Origin: Candidatus Eiseniibacteriota bacterium | GTDB taxonomy: Bacteria > Eisenbacteria > RBG-16-71-46 | Length of the DNA: 64,000 nucleotides | Assembly (NCBI GenBank): GCA_016710095.1 | Contig: JADJLL010000012.1 | Span: 1 to 64,000, forward strand | Reading direction: 5' to 3' | Shown: in pieces, positions 1-10,566 of the stretch | Position numbering within the stretch: position 1 is the first letter of the stretch | How the letters are laid out: every line of letters begins with the position of its first letter | Position numbers and translations under genes: made by a program | The notes under the pieces: generated by a model | Told to the model about the DNA's origin: nothing | Seen by the model: the letters and a program-made list of their open reading frames with translations, nothing else | The model's database searches: none

Positions 1-3000
1 CCGCAGGACCACCACGCGGCCGTTGATCGGCGCGCCCTTCGTCGCATACTCGATGCGAGCGAAGTAGACGCCGCGAGCCACCTGGTTGCCACTGTCGTCC
101 GAACCGTCCCACGTCAGCGAGTGCTCGCCGGCCGGGAAGGCGCGGTCCGCCAGCGTACGGATCTGACGGCCGGTGACGTCGTACAGCTTCACCTTGACGC
201 GGTCAGAGCCCGAGACGCCGAAGCGGATCGAGGCATTGCCCGCACGCATGACGCTGTTGCCAATCTTCATGAAGTTGGCGTACTTGCCACCGCGATCGTT
301 CTGCGGGACATCCAGCGTCGTGGCCGGCGTACCGGTCAGCGTGCAGAGGGAACCGAACACGTTGTTCAGCATGTTGTAGTAGTACGCGACGCGTCCGTTC
401 GACGATTCGCAGTACCGGCCGAAGATGTGCTCGATGTCCCAGCCTTCAGACAGCGCGATCCACGGACGGAGACCGGTCGACGGCTTGTACACAGAAGCGG
501 TGTACGGACCGTTGACGCCAACGGGCTCGTAGAACGAGGCCTCGGTGGCTTCGGTGATCGCCGGGTTGCGCTGCAGAAGGTCGTTCGACCAGAGGCAGGA
601 GTTGCCGATGCCGTACACATCACCGTTCGTCGTGATGATGTTCGTGGTCAGCAGGTCGGCGCAGTCGTTCGCGTTACCCGACACCGACTGATACGAGGCA
701 TTGCGGAGGCTCCAACCGAGCTTCTGCGTCAGGAACGCGGTGTGCGAGGCAACCACACCGCCGGTCTGCACTTCCGACTGGCCGAAGCCGTCACCGGACA
801 CGAGGAGACCACGCGGCTGCGCGGTGCCACCCGAGTTGGTGAGGTAGTCGTTGAGCAGATCGATGTCGTCCTGCGAGCGGTTCGCGAACGGGCCAAGGAC
901 GCCCGAGTTGAGATCGCCCGTCATCAGAGCGACGACGCGGTAGAACTGGCGCAGCATTTCCTTCGTCGGACCGGTCTGGATCGTCTTGCCGGTCAGAAGG
1001 CCCATGCTGGCGCGGTTGGAGTAACGCGAACCGATGGCGTGGGCCTGGGTCGTGAGCGACTCAGAAGCCTTGACGCCGTACAGGTCCCACGTGGTACCGG
1101 GCTGCTGGTTGTTCGAAACGAAGCCAGCGGGGTCGTTCACCGCCGCATCACCAGCCGCATGCCAGCCGTTGTGCGCGCCCCACTTCGACGAGGCGGTGCC
1201 ACCGACCGAGTCCATCACCGAGACCCAGATGCGCTCGTTACCACGACGATCGTTGTTGTCGACGGCGAGCATGCAGGCCATACCAGCGGCCGTGAAGCCC
1301 TTCCAGCGGTCCGGGAGGACGCTGAACTGCTGCCAACGGTGACCGTCACGCGTCGACTCGCTGTTCTGAGGATCGACGATGTTGGTATCCGGAGCCAGCG
1401 TGGCCGTACCGACACCCAGCGACTGCGACTTGCGGAAGAAGTACTGCACGTGCGAACCGGGGGTCAGGAGACCATCGGGGATGATCTTCGAGAACTCGCG
1501 GGTCACGTTGGTGCCGTCCCAGCCGGTACGCGTCGTGGGGACCGTGGTCAGCCAGGCGGGAATCGTGCCGTCGCACTTGATGTTCAGCTGCGTGGCCGTG
1601 AGGCCCGTGTCGACGACGAAGCACCAGAACTTGTTGTAGCCGAGCGTCGAGTACTTCGGATCGAGCTCGTGGTACGTGGTCATGTACGTGCCAGCCGTCA
1701 GGGCCGTGCCGATGGCACCAGGCTTCGAACCGGTCACCGGGAAGATGTTGCGCTCCACGGTGTCCATACGAGCCGAGTTCCACGTCAGCGGATCCCAGAA
1801 CGTGCCGCCATTGTGACCACCGGCCGTGCCGAACTGGCCAGGAGCCGACATGTACTGACCCCAGAACGAGGCGTCGCCCGAAACCGCAACGTTCGCCTGG
1901 TTCGACGGGAGCTGCAGGAGCTGCATGGTGTTGACGAGCGGATACGAACGGCCAGCCGCGATCTGGTAGTTACCCGGTCCCTGAAGAATACGGAACACGA
2001 GGTCCAGGCGGGTGGTGTTCACGTCCGGCGACGTCGCCGTCACGTTCGCAGCACGGATCGCGAGCGTGTCAGCAGGCACGTCGAAGCGCGAAGGATCGCC
2101 CGTGGACGGAGCGTTGTTGATGCCACCCTTGACCATCGCAGTGGTGGTATCGAACGCCGGCGTGCCAGGGAGGCCCGTCGTCTCGTTGAACGGGAACGCG
2201 TCGTTCCACAGCTGCCAGATGTCGATACCGATCGTGCCGGTCGTGACGGCCGACGCGCTGCTCACCTGAGTGGCAGCCGGAGCGTCCGCGAAACCGATCG
2301 AGACGTTATCGAAGTAGCAGCCTTCGGCGCTGTTGCAGCCGAGCGACACGGCGAAGCGGAAGCACTGCTGGTTGTGACCCATCCAGATGCGGAGGGAGTC
2401 AGGCAGACCAGTAGGATTGATCGTTCCGATCACGCCGTTGCCGAACAGGGCTTCGATGTCCCAGAAGCACTGCGGCTCGGGGTTGAAGAGCTGGAAGCCA
2501 CGGAATCACTTCTCCCCACGCGTAACCGCCGTTGTTCATGCGGGCGGGGTAGCAAGCGGAACCGAACGTCCAGGCATTGCCCGTGAAGCTGAGATTGAAC
2601 ATGCCGGCGTAGATGTCGTACCAGACGTAGATGTCGTCGGTGACGTCCACGATCGACGACGTCAGACCCTGCGCGTTCGGGGTGTTGTTGATCTGGTCGG
2701 TGACCATGTTGATCGTCGGCGAGAACATGCCGTGCATGACTTCGCGCTGCGACTGGTAGCGCGAGTCACCAGCACGTTCACCGTCGTCGTAGTTACCGGC
2801 AGAGATGACCGTTCCGAAGATGTTGCAGAAACGGGCCGGCGACTCGGGAGGACCGCACAGGTCGTTGTACGTGAGGTCCGCGAGAGCGCGCGGGTGGAAG
2901 AGGATTGCCGGCGGCTTGCCGGTCGACTTCCAGTTCGTCAGCGGCGAAGCGCCGGTACGGTTGTCGATGGTGTTGACACCGCCCTGCTCGCTGCCTTCGA

Positions 3001-4318
3001 AGTCACCGATGTTCGACGCGTTGACGACAACGTCGTCGATCTGCACGGCGCCACGGCCGAGCGACGAATAGGCAGCGCCCATATCGTCGAAGCCACGGTT
3101 GGTCTTGACGCGGAAGACGAGACGCACCTTGTTGCCGGTGTTGCCGGCAGCGTTGCGCAGCGCATCCACGTACGAACCCGGAATCGTGACGCTAGCCGAC
3201 GGCGTCGCCGAAAGGGTGTCCGCCGGCTGGTGGCCGAACGTGCTGAAGATCTCGTAGTACGGCGCATCGAAGATACGCAGCACTTCAGAGAACCAGCGAC
3301 GCTGCGGGTCGTACACCGGACGCGTGACGCCGTCCGAGTAGAGACACGCGGCATCGTTCACCGGCACGCCGACATACACCATGAACGAGTCGATCGGGGC
3401 GTTGGCGCCCGCGGCCGTGCTCGAGATGAAGTTGCCAGCGGTCACGGCGAGCGGATCGCCGTGGAACCAGCCCGTGCGCGTCGCGGCGGCGAGATCGACG
3501 CCGGTCGACATGCGCGTGCGGTACAGGAACGAGATGTTGAGCGCCTGACCGGCAGACGGGGCCAGATCGCGATACATCATCTGGTCGATCTGGCTGCCGT
3601 AGCCAGGGAAGTGCTTGGTCGTCGGGTTCGTCAGCGCAGCAGTCTCGCCGTTGAACTCGAGGACCGACTGGTTGAACGCGTTGTTCGTGACCGCGTCCAC
3701 GACGGTGTTGTCGCCGTGGTGACGCAGACCACACCAGGCCGACTTCGAGCCGGAGAGCGGCGACCACATCACCGCCGTACCGGTCGCGTTGCCCGGATCC
3801 GCGTGCCAGACGCCGACGACGCCGATGGTCCGCTTGCCGCCGGGACCAAGGTTCATCACGTAGTTCGCCTGGTTACCGATGTCGATCGCCCACCAAGGAC
3901 GGCTGGCGTCGGGAAGCGTGAGGCCACCGGCGATCGAGTACACGCGCCGCATCGGCCACCAGCCCGCGAGGGAATCGCCGATGCCGTGATTCGACGAGGC
4001 CGGTCGAGTGATCCCAGTCCCAGATCGCGTTGTTCGGGTCGGCGATGCCCGGGCGGTTCACACCGGTGTAGAGGTTCCAGTAGTTGCTCGTCGCCGACCA
4101 GTGGTCCGAGTACGAGTGGCCAAACCAGACGGTGTCAGGATCCGGGCCCGCAGACGTGTGCAGACGTTCCGCACGCGACTTCATCAGATCCTGCATCATC
4201 TTGGCGTTCACGAGCTTGTTGCCGGGATCCGTAAGGTTCTCGGCCTGCGCGTACGCCATGTTGGCCACCATCGCGGCTGCTCCAACGAGGAGAAGCAGCG
4301 CGACGAACGGCTTCTTCA
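1..4318 (-). CDS. Large secreted protein with FlgD-type Ig-like C-terminal tail (3' end outside window, two frameshifts)
   Basis: The reading frame begins at 4318 (MKKPFVALLLLVG) with a GGAGG ribosome site about 7 bases upstream. It has a clear signal peptide ending near AYAQ at residue 25. The frame changes near 3990 and again near 2500; on either side the protein text is continuous, so these look like single-base sequence errors. About 1,430 residues are visible, and the frame is still open at base 1. I recognise no catalytic domain in the middle, which is rich in Asn, Gly, Thr and aromatic residues as in extracellular proteins. The last 80 residues (KVKLYDVTGRQIRTL, then LTWDGSDDSGNQVARGVYF) match the FlgD-like Ig/type 9 secretion-tail style of FCB-group exported proteins. 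An exported, possibly cell-surface role is inferred; substrate unknown. Confidence 0.8.
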
Positions 4319-4992
4319 TAAGACTACCTCCATCGTCGCAATGCATGGGCAATGCGAAGTCATCCAGATAGACGGATTGCGAGCGAGGTGTCGCCAAAAC
4401 AAATCGCCGGCGGACGCTTCCCTGGATTTCAGGGCAACAGCATTCCGACGGCAGTGGCTGCACTGCTGAGAGGCCATCCCCCCTTTCCGCTGCCTCGCCA
4501 GTTCTTAGGCAGTTCGAACTGGCTGCAGGCACATAGTGCGCTGATCTCGTAGCGAGCTCGCGCGAAAGCCATACACCGCTGCGGCGCATGCTTCGACGAG
4601 CTGCGGAACTCGAGGTGCAAGTGAAGGACGGGCTGGGGGACACCCAGCACACCTAACACGGGACAAAGGCTAGGCGTCCTACATGGCTCTGTCAATCCGT
4701 TTTTTGCCGTAACTTGGGACTCCAGCGAGAGGCAAGGCTCGATTTTGCAGCCATCTGCCCGTCTCGCGAGCCTCGCGGAGTGCCGGCGCGCGGGAAATCC
4801 ACCCCAACAGCACAAGCAGTTCAAACTAGGCGCGTTCGCCCCAAAAACAGGGGCGATTCACCCGCGGCCCGGAGTCGCGACTTTCACTGAGCGGCCCTTG
4901 CCACCCCTCGATGGTCCCTCAACGAGAGGGTCCGATCACGCAAATAGTTCGGAACAGGACGTCTGCGTCCCGAAAAGTGCCTTCGAAGGACG
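4319..4992. other. Intergenic region: long 5' leader plus gene-free DNA
   Basis: No protein gene is supported here. Bases 4319-4660 would be a long untranslated leader of the secreted protein. It contains a perfect 8-base inverted repeat (4497-4504 with 4516-4523, 11-base loop) and a small CCCTG/CAGGG hairpin near 4419-4434. I could not match it to a known riboswitch class. Bases 4700-4992 hold only a weak GGACG/CGTCC hairpin near 4957-4970, possibly the end of the dusB transcript. Confidence 0.4.
4667..4695 (-). promoter_or_regulatory. Sigma-70-type promoter for the secreted protein
   Basis: On the minus strand a perfect -35 box TTGACA (4690-4695) is followed after 17 bases by TAGCCT (4667-4672), which keeps the TA...T pattern of a -10 box. 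An A-tract sits just upstream of the -35. The start of transcription would fall near 4660, giving a leader of about 340 bases before the gene. Confidence 0.6.
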
Positions 4993-6036
4993 TCAGCCGC
5001 CGGCGCCTTCGCCGCCAGTCGGCGGAGACGGCTCGGGAGCGAATCGGTCGAGTCCGTGCGCGGCCAGCTCGGACAGGTAGAGGTTCAGCAGCTCGACCAT
5101 CTCCGTCGCCGATCGCGTCCGGTTCACCTGCTCGCGCACCTTGTGGCTGTGCGGCAGCCCCTTGATGTACCAGGCCACGTGCTTGCGCATTTCTTTCGCC
5201 GCGACGCCCTCACCCACCGTCTTCACGAGCATGCCGAGATGCCGCACGCCGGCCTGCAGGCGTTCTTCCGCCGTGGGAGGCGCGAGTTCCTCGCCTCGGT
5301 CGGCGAGCGCGAGGATGCGCTTGAACACCCACGGGTCACCGAAAGCCGCGCGGCCGAGCATCACGCCATCGCATCCGGTCTGCCGGAGCATGCGCACGGC
5401 GTCCGCCGCCGTCCGCACGTCACCATTGCCGATCACGGGGATGTTCACGGCCTGCTTCGCGGCCCCGATCATGTCCCAGTGCGCGAGCCCCTCGAACTTC
5501 TCGGCGCGCGTGCGCGCATGGATGGCGACCGCCTTCGCCCCCGCGCCCTCGAGCGCCTTCGCGACCTCGACGACGTTGCGCGACTGGCCGTCCCAACCGA
5601 GCCGGATCTTCGCGGTCACGGGCAGGCTCGAGACCGACGCCATCGCCGAGACGATGCGCTCGATCAGCGGGACGTCCTGCAGCAGCGCCGCGCCGGCGTT
5701 GCGCGTGACGACCTTGCGCACGGGGCAGCCCATGTTGATGTCGATCAGGTCGGGCCGCTGTTCGGGCGGCAGTTCGGAGAGCACGCGGGTCGCGTCCGCC
5801 ATGACCGCCGGGTCGGAGCCGAACAACTGCACACCGATCGGGCGCTCGTGCGGCTCGAAGGCGATGTAGTCCATCGTCATCTTGTTCCCGCGCACGAGCC
5901 CGTCCGAGGACACCATCTCGGTGTACACGGCCGCCGCACCCTGCTCGCGAGCGAGCTGGCGGAACGGCGAATCGCTCACGCCGGCGAGGGGCGCGAGCAC
6001 GAACGGGGATTCCAGCTGGACGTCACCGATCTTCAT
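4993..6036 (-). CDS. dusB: tRNA-dihydrouridine synthase B
   Basis: FMN-dependent enzyme that reduces specific uridines in the tRNA D-loop to dihydrouridine using NAD(P)H. The 347-residue protein starts with the TIM-barrel opening typical of the family (VLAPLAGVSDSPFR). It carries NMGCPVRKV with the proton-donating Cys near residue 103, then KIRLGWD, AIHARTR and GNGDV, all in the expected order for DusB. The C-terminal helical domain is present, followed by a short Gly/Pro-rich tail. It is the last of three closely spaced minus-strand genes, 18 bases after the HAD phosphatase gene, so it is probably co-transcribed with the S41 protease and the phosphatase. Length is normal. Confidence 0.96.
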   Translation of the reverse strand: MKIGDVQLESPFVLAPLAGVSDSPFRQLAREQGAAAVYTEMVSSDGLVRGNKMTMDYIAFEPHERPIGVQLFGSDPAVMADATRVLSELPPEQRPDLIDINMGCPVRKVVTRNAGAALLQDVPLIERIVSAMASVSSLPVTAKIRLGWDGQSRNVVEVAKALEGAGAKAVAIHARTRAEKFEGLAHWDMIGAAKQAVNIPVIGNGDVRTAADAVRMLRQTGCDGVMLGRAAFGDPWVFKRILALADRGEELAPPTAEERLQAGVRHLGMLVKTVGEGVAAKEMRKHVAWYIKGLPHSHKVREQVNRTRSATEMVELLNLYLSELAAHGLDRFAPEPSPPTGGEGAGG

Positions 6037-6054
6037 GAAGGTCGAAGCTCCGGG

Positions 6055-6762
6055 TCACCGACCGCGAGGGGCGGGACGCGATGTCGTGCGTGAAGGCCGG
6101 GGAAGCGGCGCGGACAGGTCCTGGCGGCGGGCGAACTCGGCCACGTCCGCGAAGTTCTCGAAGGGCACGTACGGCATGCGCTCACGCTCGCACCATTGCT
6201 GCAGATCGCCGCGCGCGAGCACCGTGTCGGCCGCCTTCGCGCCGCAGCGATCCGAAAGCCCGTCGCCGACGAGCACCGTGTGGAAGCCGCGGCCGCGGTA
6301 GCGGCGCACGTGCTGCGCCTTGCAGTTGCCGCACGACGCGCACGCGGGATCGGCGAACGGATGCTCGGGGCGGACACGATCGCCCTCGAAAACCGCGCGA
6401 TTGGACGCCCACGGCAGTTCGGGGAATCCGGCGCGGGCGAGATGATCGCGCACGTAGAAGTCGAAGCCTTCGCTCACGACCATCACGGAATCACCCCGAC
6501 CGAGCGCCTCGCGCACGAACGGCGCGAAGTGCGGGTCGAGCTTGAACGTGCGCCCGAACGCGATCGCTTCCGTCTCGGTGGCGGTGATCAGCTCGCACTC
6601 GCGGCGCGTGAGCTCGCGGTGGCCGAGGCCGCCCGCGAACCACTCCTCGAGGAGCGCGTCACGCTCGGCGTCGCGTCCGGCGGAGAACCGGCGCACGAAA
6701 GCCGCGCCGATGTCCTCGGGCGAGATCGTCCCGTCGAAGTCGCAGAGATAGGCGAACGGCAT
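6055..6762 (-). CDS. HAD-family phosphatase, MtnX-like
   Basis: Predicted cytosolic phosphatase of about 235 residues. The start at 6762 is chosen because the protein opens with the HAD nucleophile motif DFDGTIS directly after MPFAYLC. Motif II (VVSEGFDFYV) and motif III/IV (GNCK, then VGDGLSDRCGA) follow in order, with a Cys-rich ASCGNC stretch before the Lys. This arrangement resembles MtnX, which acts on 2-hydroxy-3-keto-5-methylthiopentenyl-1-phosphate in methionine salvage, and also phosphoserine phosphatase. No other salvage gene is nearby, so the substrate is not established. The start lies 2 bases after the S41 protease stop, implying coupled translation. Confidence 0.85.
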   Translation of the reverse strand: MPFAYLCDFDGTISPEDIGAAFVRRFSAGRDAERDALLEEWFAGGLGHRELTRRECELITATETEAIAFGRTFKLDPHFAPFVREALGRGDSVMVVSEGFDFYVRDHLARAGFPELPWASNRAVFEGDRVRPEHPFADPACASCGNCKAQHVRRYRGRGFHTVLVGDGLSDRCGAKAADTVLARGDLQQWCERERMPYVPFENFADVAEFARRQDLSAPLPRPSRTTSRPAPRGR

Positions 6763-6764
6763 GG

Positions 6765-8384
6765 TCAGTGATTGCTCCGGACCGGGTGCGGCGCGATGCG
6801 GCGCGTGGCCGCGGCGGGCTTCGCCGGAGCGGGCTTGCCGTACGCGAACACGTCGCGCGGGGCGCGCGCGGAGCGCAGGACCTCGACCGCCTTGCGCACG
6901 ACCGGATCGCGCTCGGCGACCACGCGTGCGGCCGCGGTGGAACCCTTGCGGCGCGCGTGTTCGCGCTGCAGCGCGGTCGTGAGCGCGGCGCGCTGCTCGT
7001 CGAGCTGCGCGGCGGACACTTCGGGCTTCTGCGCGATCGCGAACGTCCGGAACGCGGCCCATTCCTCGTCGGACGCGCCGTCGGCGCTCGCGTGCTCGGC
7101 GGCCCACTGGTTCGCGAAGCGCAGCACGACGCGTGCGCCTTCGAGCGTCCGCACGACCGGCGCCGCGGAGTCGGGCTTCACCTCGAGGTCGGGCGTGACA
7201 CCACCACCGCCGAAGACCACGCGGCCCAGGGTGGTGCGGAACTCCTTCGGCTTCGGCGGCGCGGCGGCCGCGCTGTCCGAGGGCTCTTCGCCGTCGCTCT
7301 CCTCGTCCTCGAGCAGCGACGCGAGGTCCTTGCGGGGCTTGTTCAGCGACCGCCCGCTCGCGGTGTAGTACACGCCCGTCGTCAACTTGAGCGCGCCGCC
7401 ACGATTGCGCAGCGGGTAGATGTCCTGGACCGTGCCCTTGCCGAACGACGTGCTGCCCAGCACGAGCGCGCGGTCGAGGTCCTGCAGCGCTCCGGTGACG
7501 ATCTCGGACGCCGAGGCGCTGCCCGCGTCCACGAGCACGATCATCGGCCAGCCCGTCTCCGCGCGAGTCTTGCCGGCCGTGAACTTCTTGCCGACCGTCG
7601 CCGCGCGACCCTTCGTGTAGACGATGAGCGAACCTTCGGGCACGAACTGCTGCGCGACCGAGACCGCCTGGTCCACCAGTCCGCCGGGATTGCCGCGCAG
7701 ATCGAGGATCAGGCTGCGCGCGCCCGCACGGCGCAACGTGTCGATCGCGGAGGCGACTTCGGTGCCCGCGCGTTCGGTGAAGTTCGCGAGCCGCAGGTAG
7801 CCGGTCGACGGCGCGATCACGAACGCCTGCGGCACGGCGGGCGTCTCGATGCGTCGGCGTTCGAGCACGATTTCGTGCTCTTCGGCATCGCCCTGGCGGA
7901 CGAGCGTGAGCGCGACCTTGGTGCCGGCCTCTCCGCGCAACCGCTTCGAGACCTCGGGAATGCCGAGCCCGAACGTCGTGCGCCCTTCGATACGGATGAT
8001 GAGGTCGCCGGGCATGACACCCTGGTCCCACGCGGGCGAGCCTTCGATCGGCGCGATCACGATCGGGTAGCCCTCGTGCGAGTCCACGAGCACGCCGACG
8101 CCGTCGAACTCGCCGGCGAGGCGCGACTTCATCGCCTCGTACTCGCGCGGGTCGAGGTACTGCGAATACGGGTCGAGCTCCTTGAGCATGCCGCGCATGC
8201 CGCCTTCGACGAGCGGCCCCGGCTCGACCGGATCCACGTAGTTCGTCTGCACCGCGCTCAGCACCTCGATGAACAGGTCGAGGTTGCTGTAGAGGTCACC
8301 CGAAGCGCGCACGCGTCCGGCCCACCAACCCACCGCGAACAACACGGCCAGCAGCGTGCCCAGCAGGATGCGACGACGGATCAC
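6765..8384 (-). CDS. S41 family carboxyl-terminal processing protease (CtpA-like)
   Basis: Periplasmic or envelope serine protease of about 539 residues. I prefer the GTG start at 8384 because a GGAGG site lies 4 bases upstream and translation then begins right at the membrane anchor (IRRRILLGTLLAVLFAVGWW). An upstream ATG at 8459 would add 25 polar residues. A CTP N-terminal region, a PDZ domain (about 95-165, containing GVGVLVDS and GVMPGDLI) and the S41 core follow. The catalytic Ser lies in GSASASE near residue 289 and the Lys in SFGKGTV near residue 314, the Ser-Lys dyad of the family. The C-terminal 150 residues are a charged extension. It is first in a three-gene operon with the HAD phosphatase and dusB. 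Confidence 0.93.
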   Translation of the reverse strand: MIRRRILLGTLLAVLFAVGWWAGRVRASGDLYSNLDLFIEVLSAVQTNYVDPVEPGPLVEGGMRGMLKELDPYSQYLDPREYEAMKSRLAGEFDGVGVLVDSHEGYPIVIAPIEGSPAWDQGVMPGDLIIRIEGRTTFGLGIPEVSKRLRGEAGTKVALTLVRQGDAEEHEIVLERRRIETPAVPQAFVIAPSTGYLRLANFTERAGTEVASAIDTLRRAGARSLILDLRGNPGGLVDQAVSVAQQFVPEGSLIVYTKGRAATVGKKFTAGKTRAETGWPMIVLVDAGSASASEIVTGALQDLDRALVLGSTSFGKGTVQDIYPLRNRGGALKLTTGVYYTASGRSLNKPRKDLASLLEDEESDGEEPSDSAAAAPPKPKEFRTTLGRVVFGGGGVTPDLEVKPDSAAPVVRTLEGARVVLRFANQWAAEHASADGASDEEWAAFRTFAIAQKPEVSAAQLDEQRAALTTALQREHARRKGSTAAARVVAERDPVVRKAVEVLRSARAPRDVFAYGKPAPAKPAAATRRIAPHPVRSNH

Positions 8385-8648
8385 GAAACCTCCGGTGGCG
8401 CGCCGTTCGGGCGCGGGGAGCTCCTTGGGAACTGGCGATTCGGGCGGGCAGCATAGCATGTGATGCCGCTCGCTCCGGAGAGGGCGCGATTCATTCGGCC
8501 GGCCGCCACGGGGGAAAGAACCCAGCTCAGGGGTGCGGGCACCGCACCGACCGCGAACGGGACGGAAACGGGCGTGAACGGGTGGTCGCCGCGCGACGAG
8601 TTCACCCCAGCCGTCTCGCCCGCGGAGTGGCTCGGGGCGTTTCGAGCG

Positions 8649-9281
8649 CTAGACCCGGGTGCGTGAGAGGCGCGGACTCAGCGTCTCCCAGACCTGCGCT
8701 TCGAGCTCGTCGGTTCCGAGCGAGGCGTCGAACACGACCCAGCGTTCGGGTTGCGATCGCGCGAGCTCGAGGTAGCACGCACGCACGCGCTCGTGGAACT
8801 CCAGCGGCTCGCGATCGAGCCGGTTGGTCGCTCCCGGCGCGTCACCACGGCGGCGAAGTCCGAGCGACGGCTCGACGTCGAAGAGCAACGTGAGGTCGGG
8901 GCTCAGCCCTTCGGTCGCGGCGGTGTTCCACTGCGCGAGCTGCGCTCGGTCGATGCCGCGACCCGCGCCCTGGTAGGCGAGCGTGGAGTCGGCGTAACGG
9001 TCGCAGAGACAGATGCGACCCGCATCGAGCGCGGGACGGAGCACGGTCGCGACGAGCTGCGCGCGCGACGCCTCCATCAGCAGCGCCTCGGCGAGCGGCA
9101 CCGGACGGCGCTCGGGATCGAGCAGGAGAGCCCGGATGCCTTCCGCGACGGCGGTGCCTCCGGGCTCTCGAGTCACGAGTGGATCCATACCCAGCGCACG
9201 CAGGCGCGCGGCGAGCCGCGCGACCTGCGTGGACTTCCCGGAGCCCTCGCCTCCTTCGAAGGTGACGAACAGTCCGGGCAT
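8649..9281 (-). CDS. tmk: Thymidylate kinase
   Basis: Phosphorylates dTMP to dTDP with ATP in the dTTP pathway. The 210-residue length is normal. The P-loop EGGEGSGKST lies at residues 9-18, the TREPGGT motif follows, and CDRYADSTLAYQG supplies the DR(Y) signature. The LID region is NRLDRE. The start sits 6 bases after the ino1 stop, so it is probably the last gene of the rsmI, phosphatidyltransferase, ino1, tmk transcript. A gap of about 260 bases without a recognisable gene separates it from the S41 protease. Confidence 0.96.
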   Translation of the reverse strand: MPGLFVTFEGGEGSGKSTQVARLAARLRALGMDPLVTREPGGTAVAEGIRALLLDPERRPVPLAEALLMEASRAQLVATVLRPALDAGRICLCDRYADSTLAYQGAGRGIDRAQLAQWNTAATEGLSPDLTLLFDVEPSLGLRRRGDAPGATNRLDREPLEFHERVRACYLELARSQPERWVVFDASLGTDELEAQVWETLSPRLSRTRV

Positions 9282-9287
9282 GCCGGG

Positions 9288-10547
9288 TTACTTCTTCTTC
9301 GAAGCCACGACGGCCTTGCCGGCAGCCTTCGCCGGAGCAGCCTTCGCGACCTTCTTCGGGGCAGCCTTCTTCGGCGCGGCCTTCTTCGCCGGCGCCGGCT
9401 TGGCGGCCTTCAGGACGGGCTTCGACTCGCGCTTGAGCGTCGGCGGATTGACGCGAAGACGCGCTTCGGTGCCCTTCGGATCCTTGATGAACTGCTCGGT
9501 CAGCTCGCGCGAGATGTCGTCCGGAATCTGCACCGGGGGCGACTTCTTGAAGTAGCTCGACGGCGCGATCAGGGCGCCCTTGAGGCCGTGGTCGAGCGCC
9601 AGCTTCGCGCAGCGCACGGCGTCGATCACGACACCGGCCGAGTTCGGCGAGTCCCACACTTCGAGCTTCATCTCGAGGTTGAGGGGCACGTCACCGAAGG
9701 TCGTGCCTTCCATGCGGATGTGGCACCACTTGCGGTCCTTGAGCCACGGCACGTAGTCCGACGGACCGACGTGCACGTTCTCGGGATCGAGGTCGTACGG
9801 GATGTTGCTCGTCACCGCCGACGTCTTGCTGATCTTCTTGGACTCCAGCCGCTCGCGCTCGAGCATGTTCATGAAGTCGGTGTTGCCGCCGAAGTTCAGC
9901 TGGTACGTCCGATCGATGCGCACGCCGCGGTCCACGAACAGGTTCGCGAGCACGCGGTGCGTGATCGTGGCGCCGACCTGCGACTTGATGTCGTCGCCGA
10001 TGACCGGCAGGCCCTTCTTCTCGAAGCGCTGCTGCCAGTACTTCTCGCGCGCGATGAACACCGGAATGCAGTTCACCAACGCGCAGCCGGCCTCGAGGAT
10101 CTGCTCGACGTACCACTTCGTGGCTTCTTCCGAACCCACGGGGAGGTAGCTGACGACGACGTCCGTCTTCGTCGACTTGAGCAGCTTCACGATGTCGACC
10201 GTCGAGCCCGGCGCCTTCTCGATGATCTGCGAGAGGTACTTGCCGAGGCCGTCGTGCGTCATGCCGCGCTGCACCTTGACGCCCATCTTCGGCACCTTGG
10301 CGAACACCGCGGTGTTGTTCGGCCACGTCGCGATGGCATCCGAGACGTCCTTGCCGACCTTGTTCTTGTCGATGTCGATCGCGGCGACGATCTCGACGTC
10401 CTTGATGTGGTAGCCGCCGAGGTTGACGTGCATGAGACCGGGAACGCGGTCGGTGTCCTTCGCGTTCCGGTAGTAGTACAGCCCCTGCACGAACGACGAG
10501 GCGCAGTTACCCACGCCGATGATCGCGACACGAACCTTGTTGCCCAT
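9288..10547 (-). CDS. ino1: Inositol-1-phosphate synthase with lysine-rich tail
   Basis: NAD-dependent conversion of glucose-6-phosphate to myo-inositol-1-phosphate. An in-frame ATG at 10556 lies only 1 base after a GGAGG, so I favour the ATG at 10547, spaced 10 bases from it; this gives 419 residues. The Rossmann start IIGVGNCASSFVQG, the LNFGGNTDFMNM segment and TSNIPYDLD identify the bacterial/archaeal MIPS family. The last 50 residues are an unusual Lys/Ala/Pro repeat (KKAAPKKAAPKK, ending in SKKK) resembling histone H1-like tails and absent from most relatives known to me. It is encoded directly after a CDP-alcohol phosphatidyltransferase, so the product is probably used for inositol phospholipid. 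Confidence 0.93.
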   Translation of the reverse strand: MGNKVRVAIIGVGNCASSFVQGLYYYRNAKDTDRVPGLMHVNLGGYHIKDVEIVAAIDIDKNKVGKDVSDAIATWPNNTAVFAKVPKMGVKVQRGMTHDGLGKYLSQIIEKAPGSTVDIVKLLKSTKTDVVVSYLPVGSEEATKWYVEQILEAGCALVNCIPVFIAREKYWQQRFEKKGLPVIGDDIKSQVGATITHRVLANLFVDRGVRIDRTYQLNFGGNTDFMNMLERERLESKKISKTSAVTSNIPYDLDPENVHVGPSDYVPWLKDRKWCHIRMEGTTFGDVPLNLEMKLEVWDSPNSAGVVIDAVRCAKLALDHGLKGALIAPSSYFKKSPPVQIPDDISRELTEQFIKDPKGTEARLRVNPPTLKRESKPVLKAAKPAPAKKAAPKKAAPKKVAKAAPAKAAGKAVVASKKK

Positions 10548-10566
10548 GGACTTCATGCCTCCGTGT

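Noticed and set aside
121..2586. Long plus-strand open frame opposite the secreted protein
   Set aside because: It is an Arg/Val/His-rich mirror of a real minus-strand gene, as happens in high-GC DNA; it has no family motifs and the minus frame has a signal peptide, tail domain and good ribosome site.
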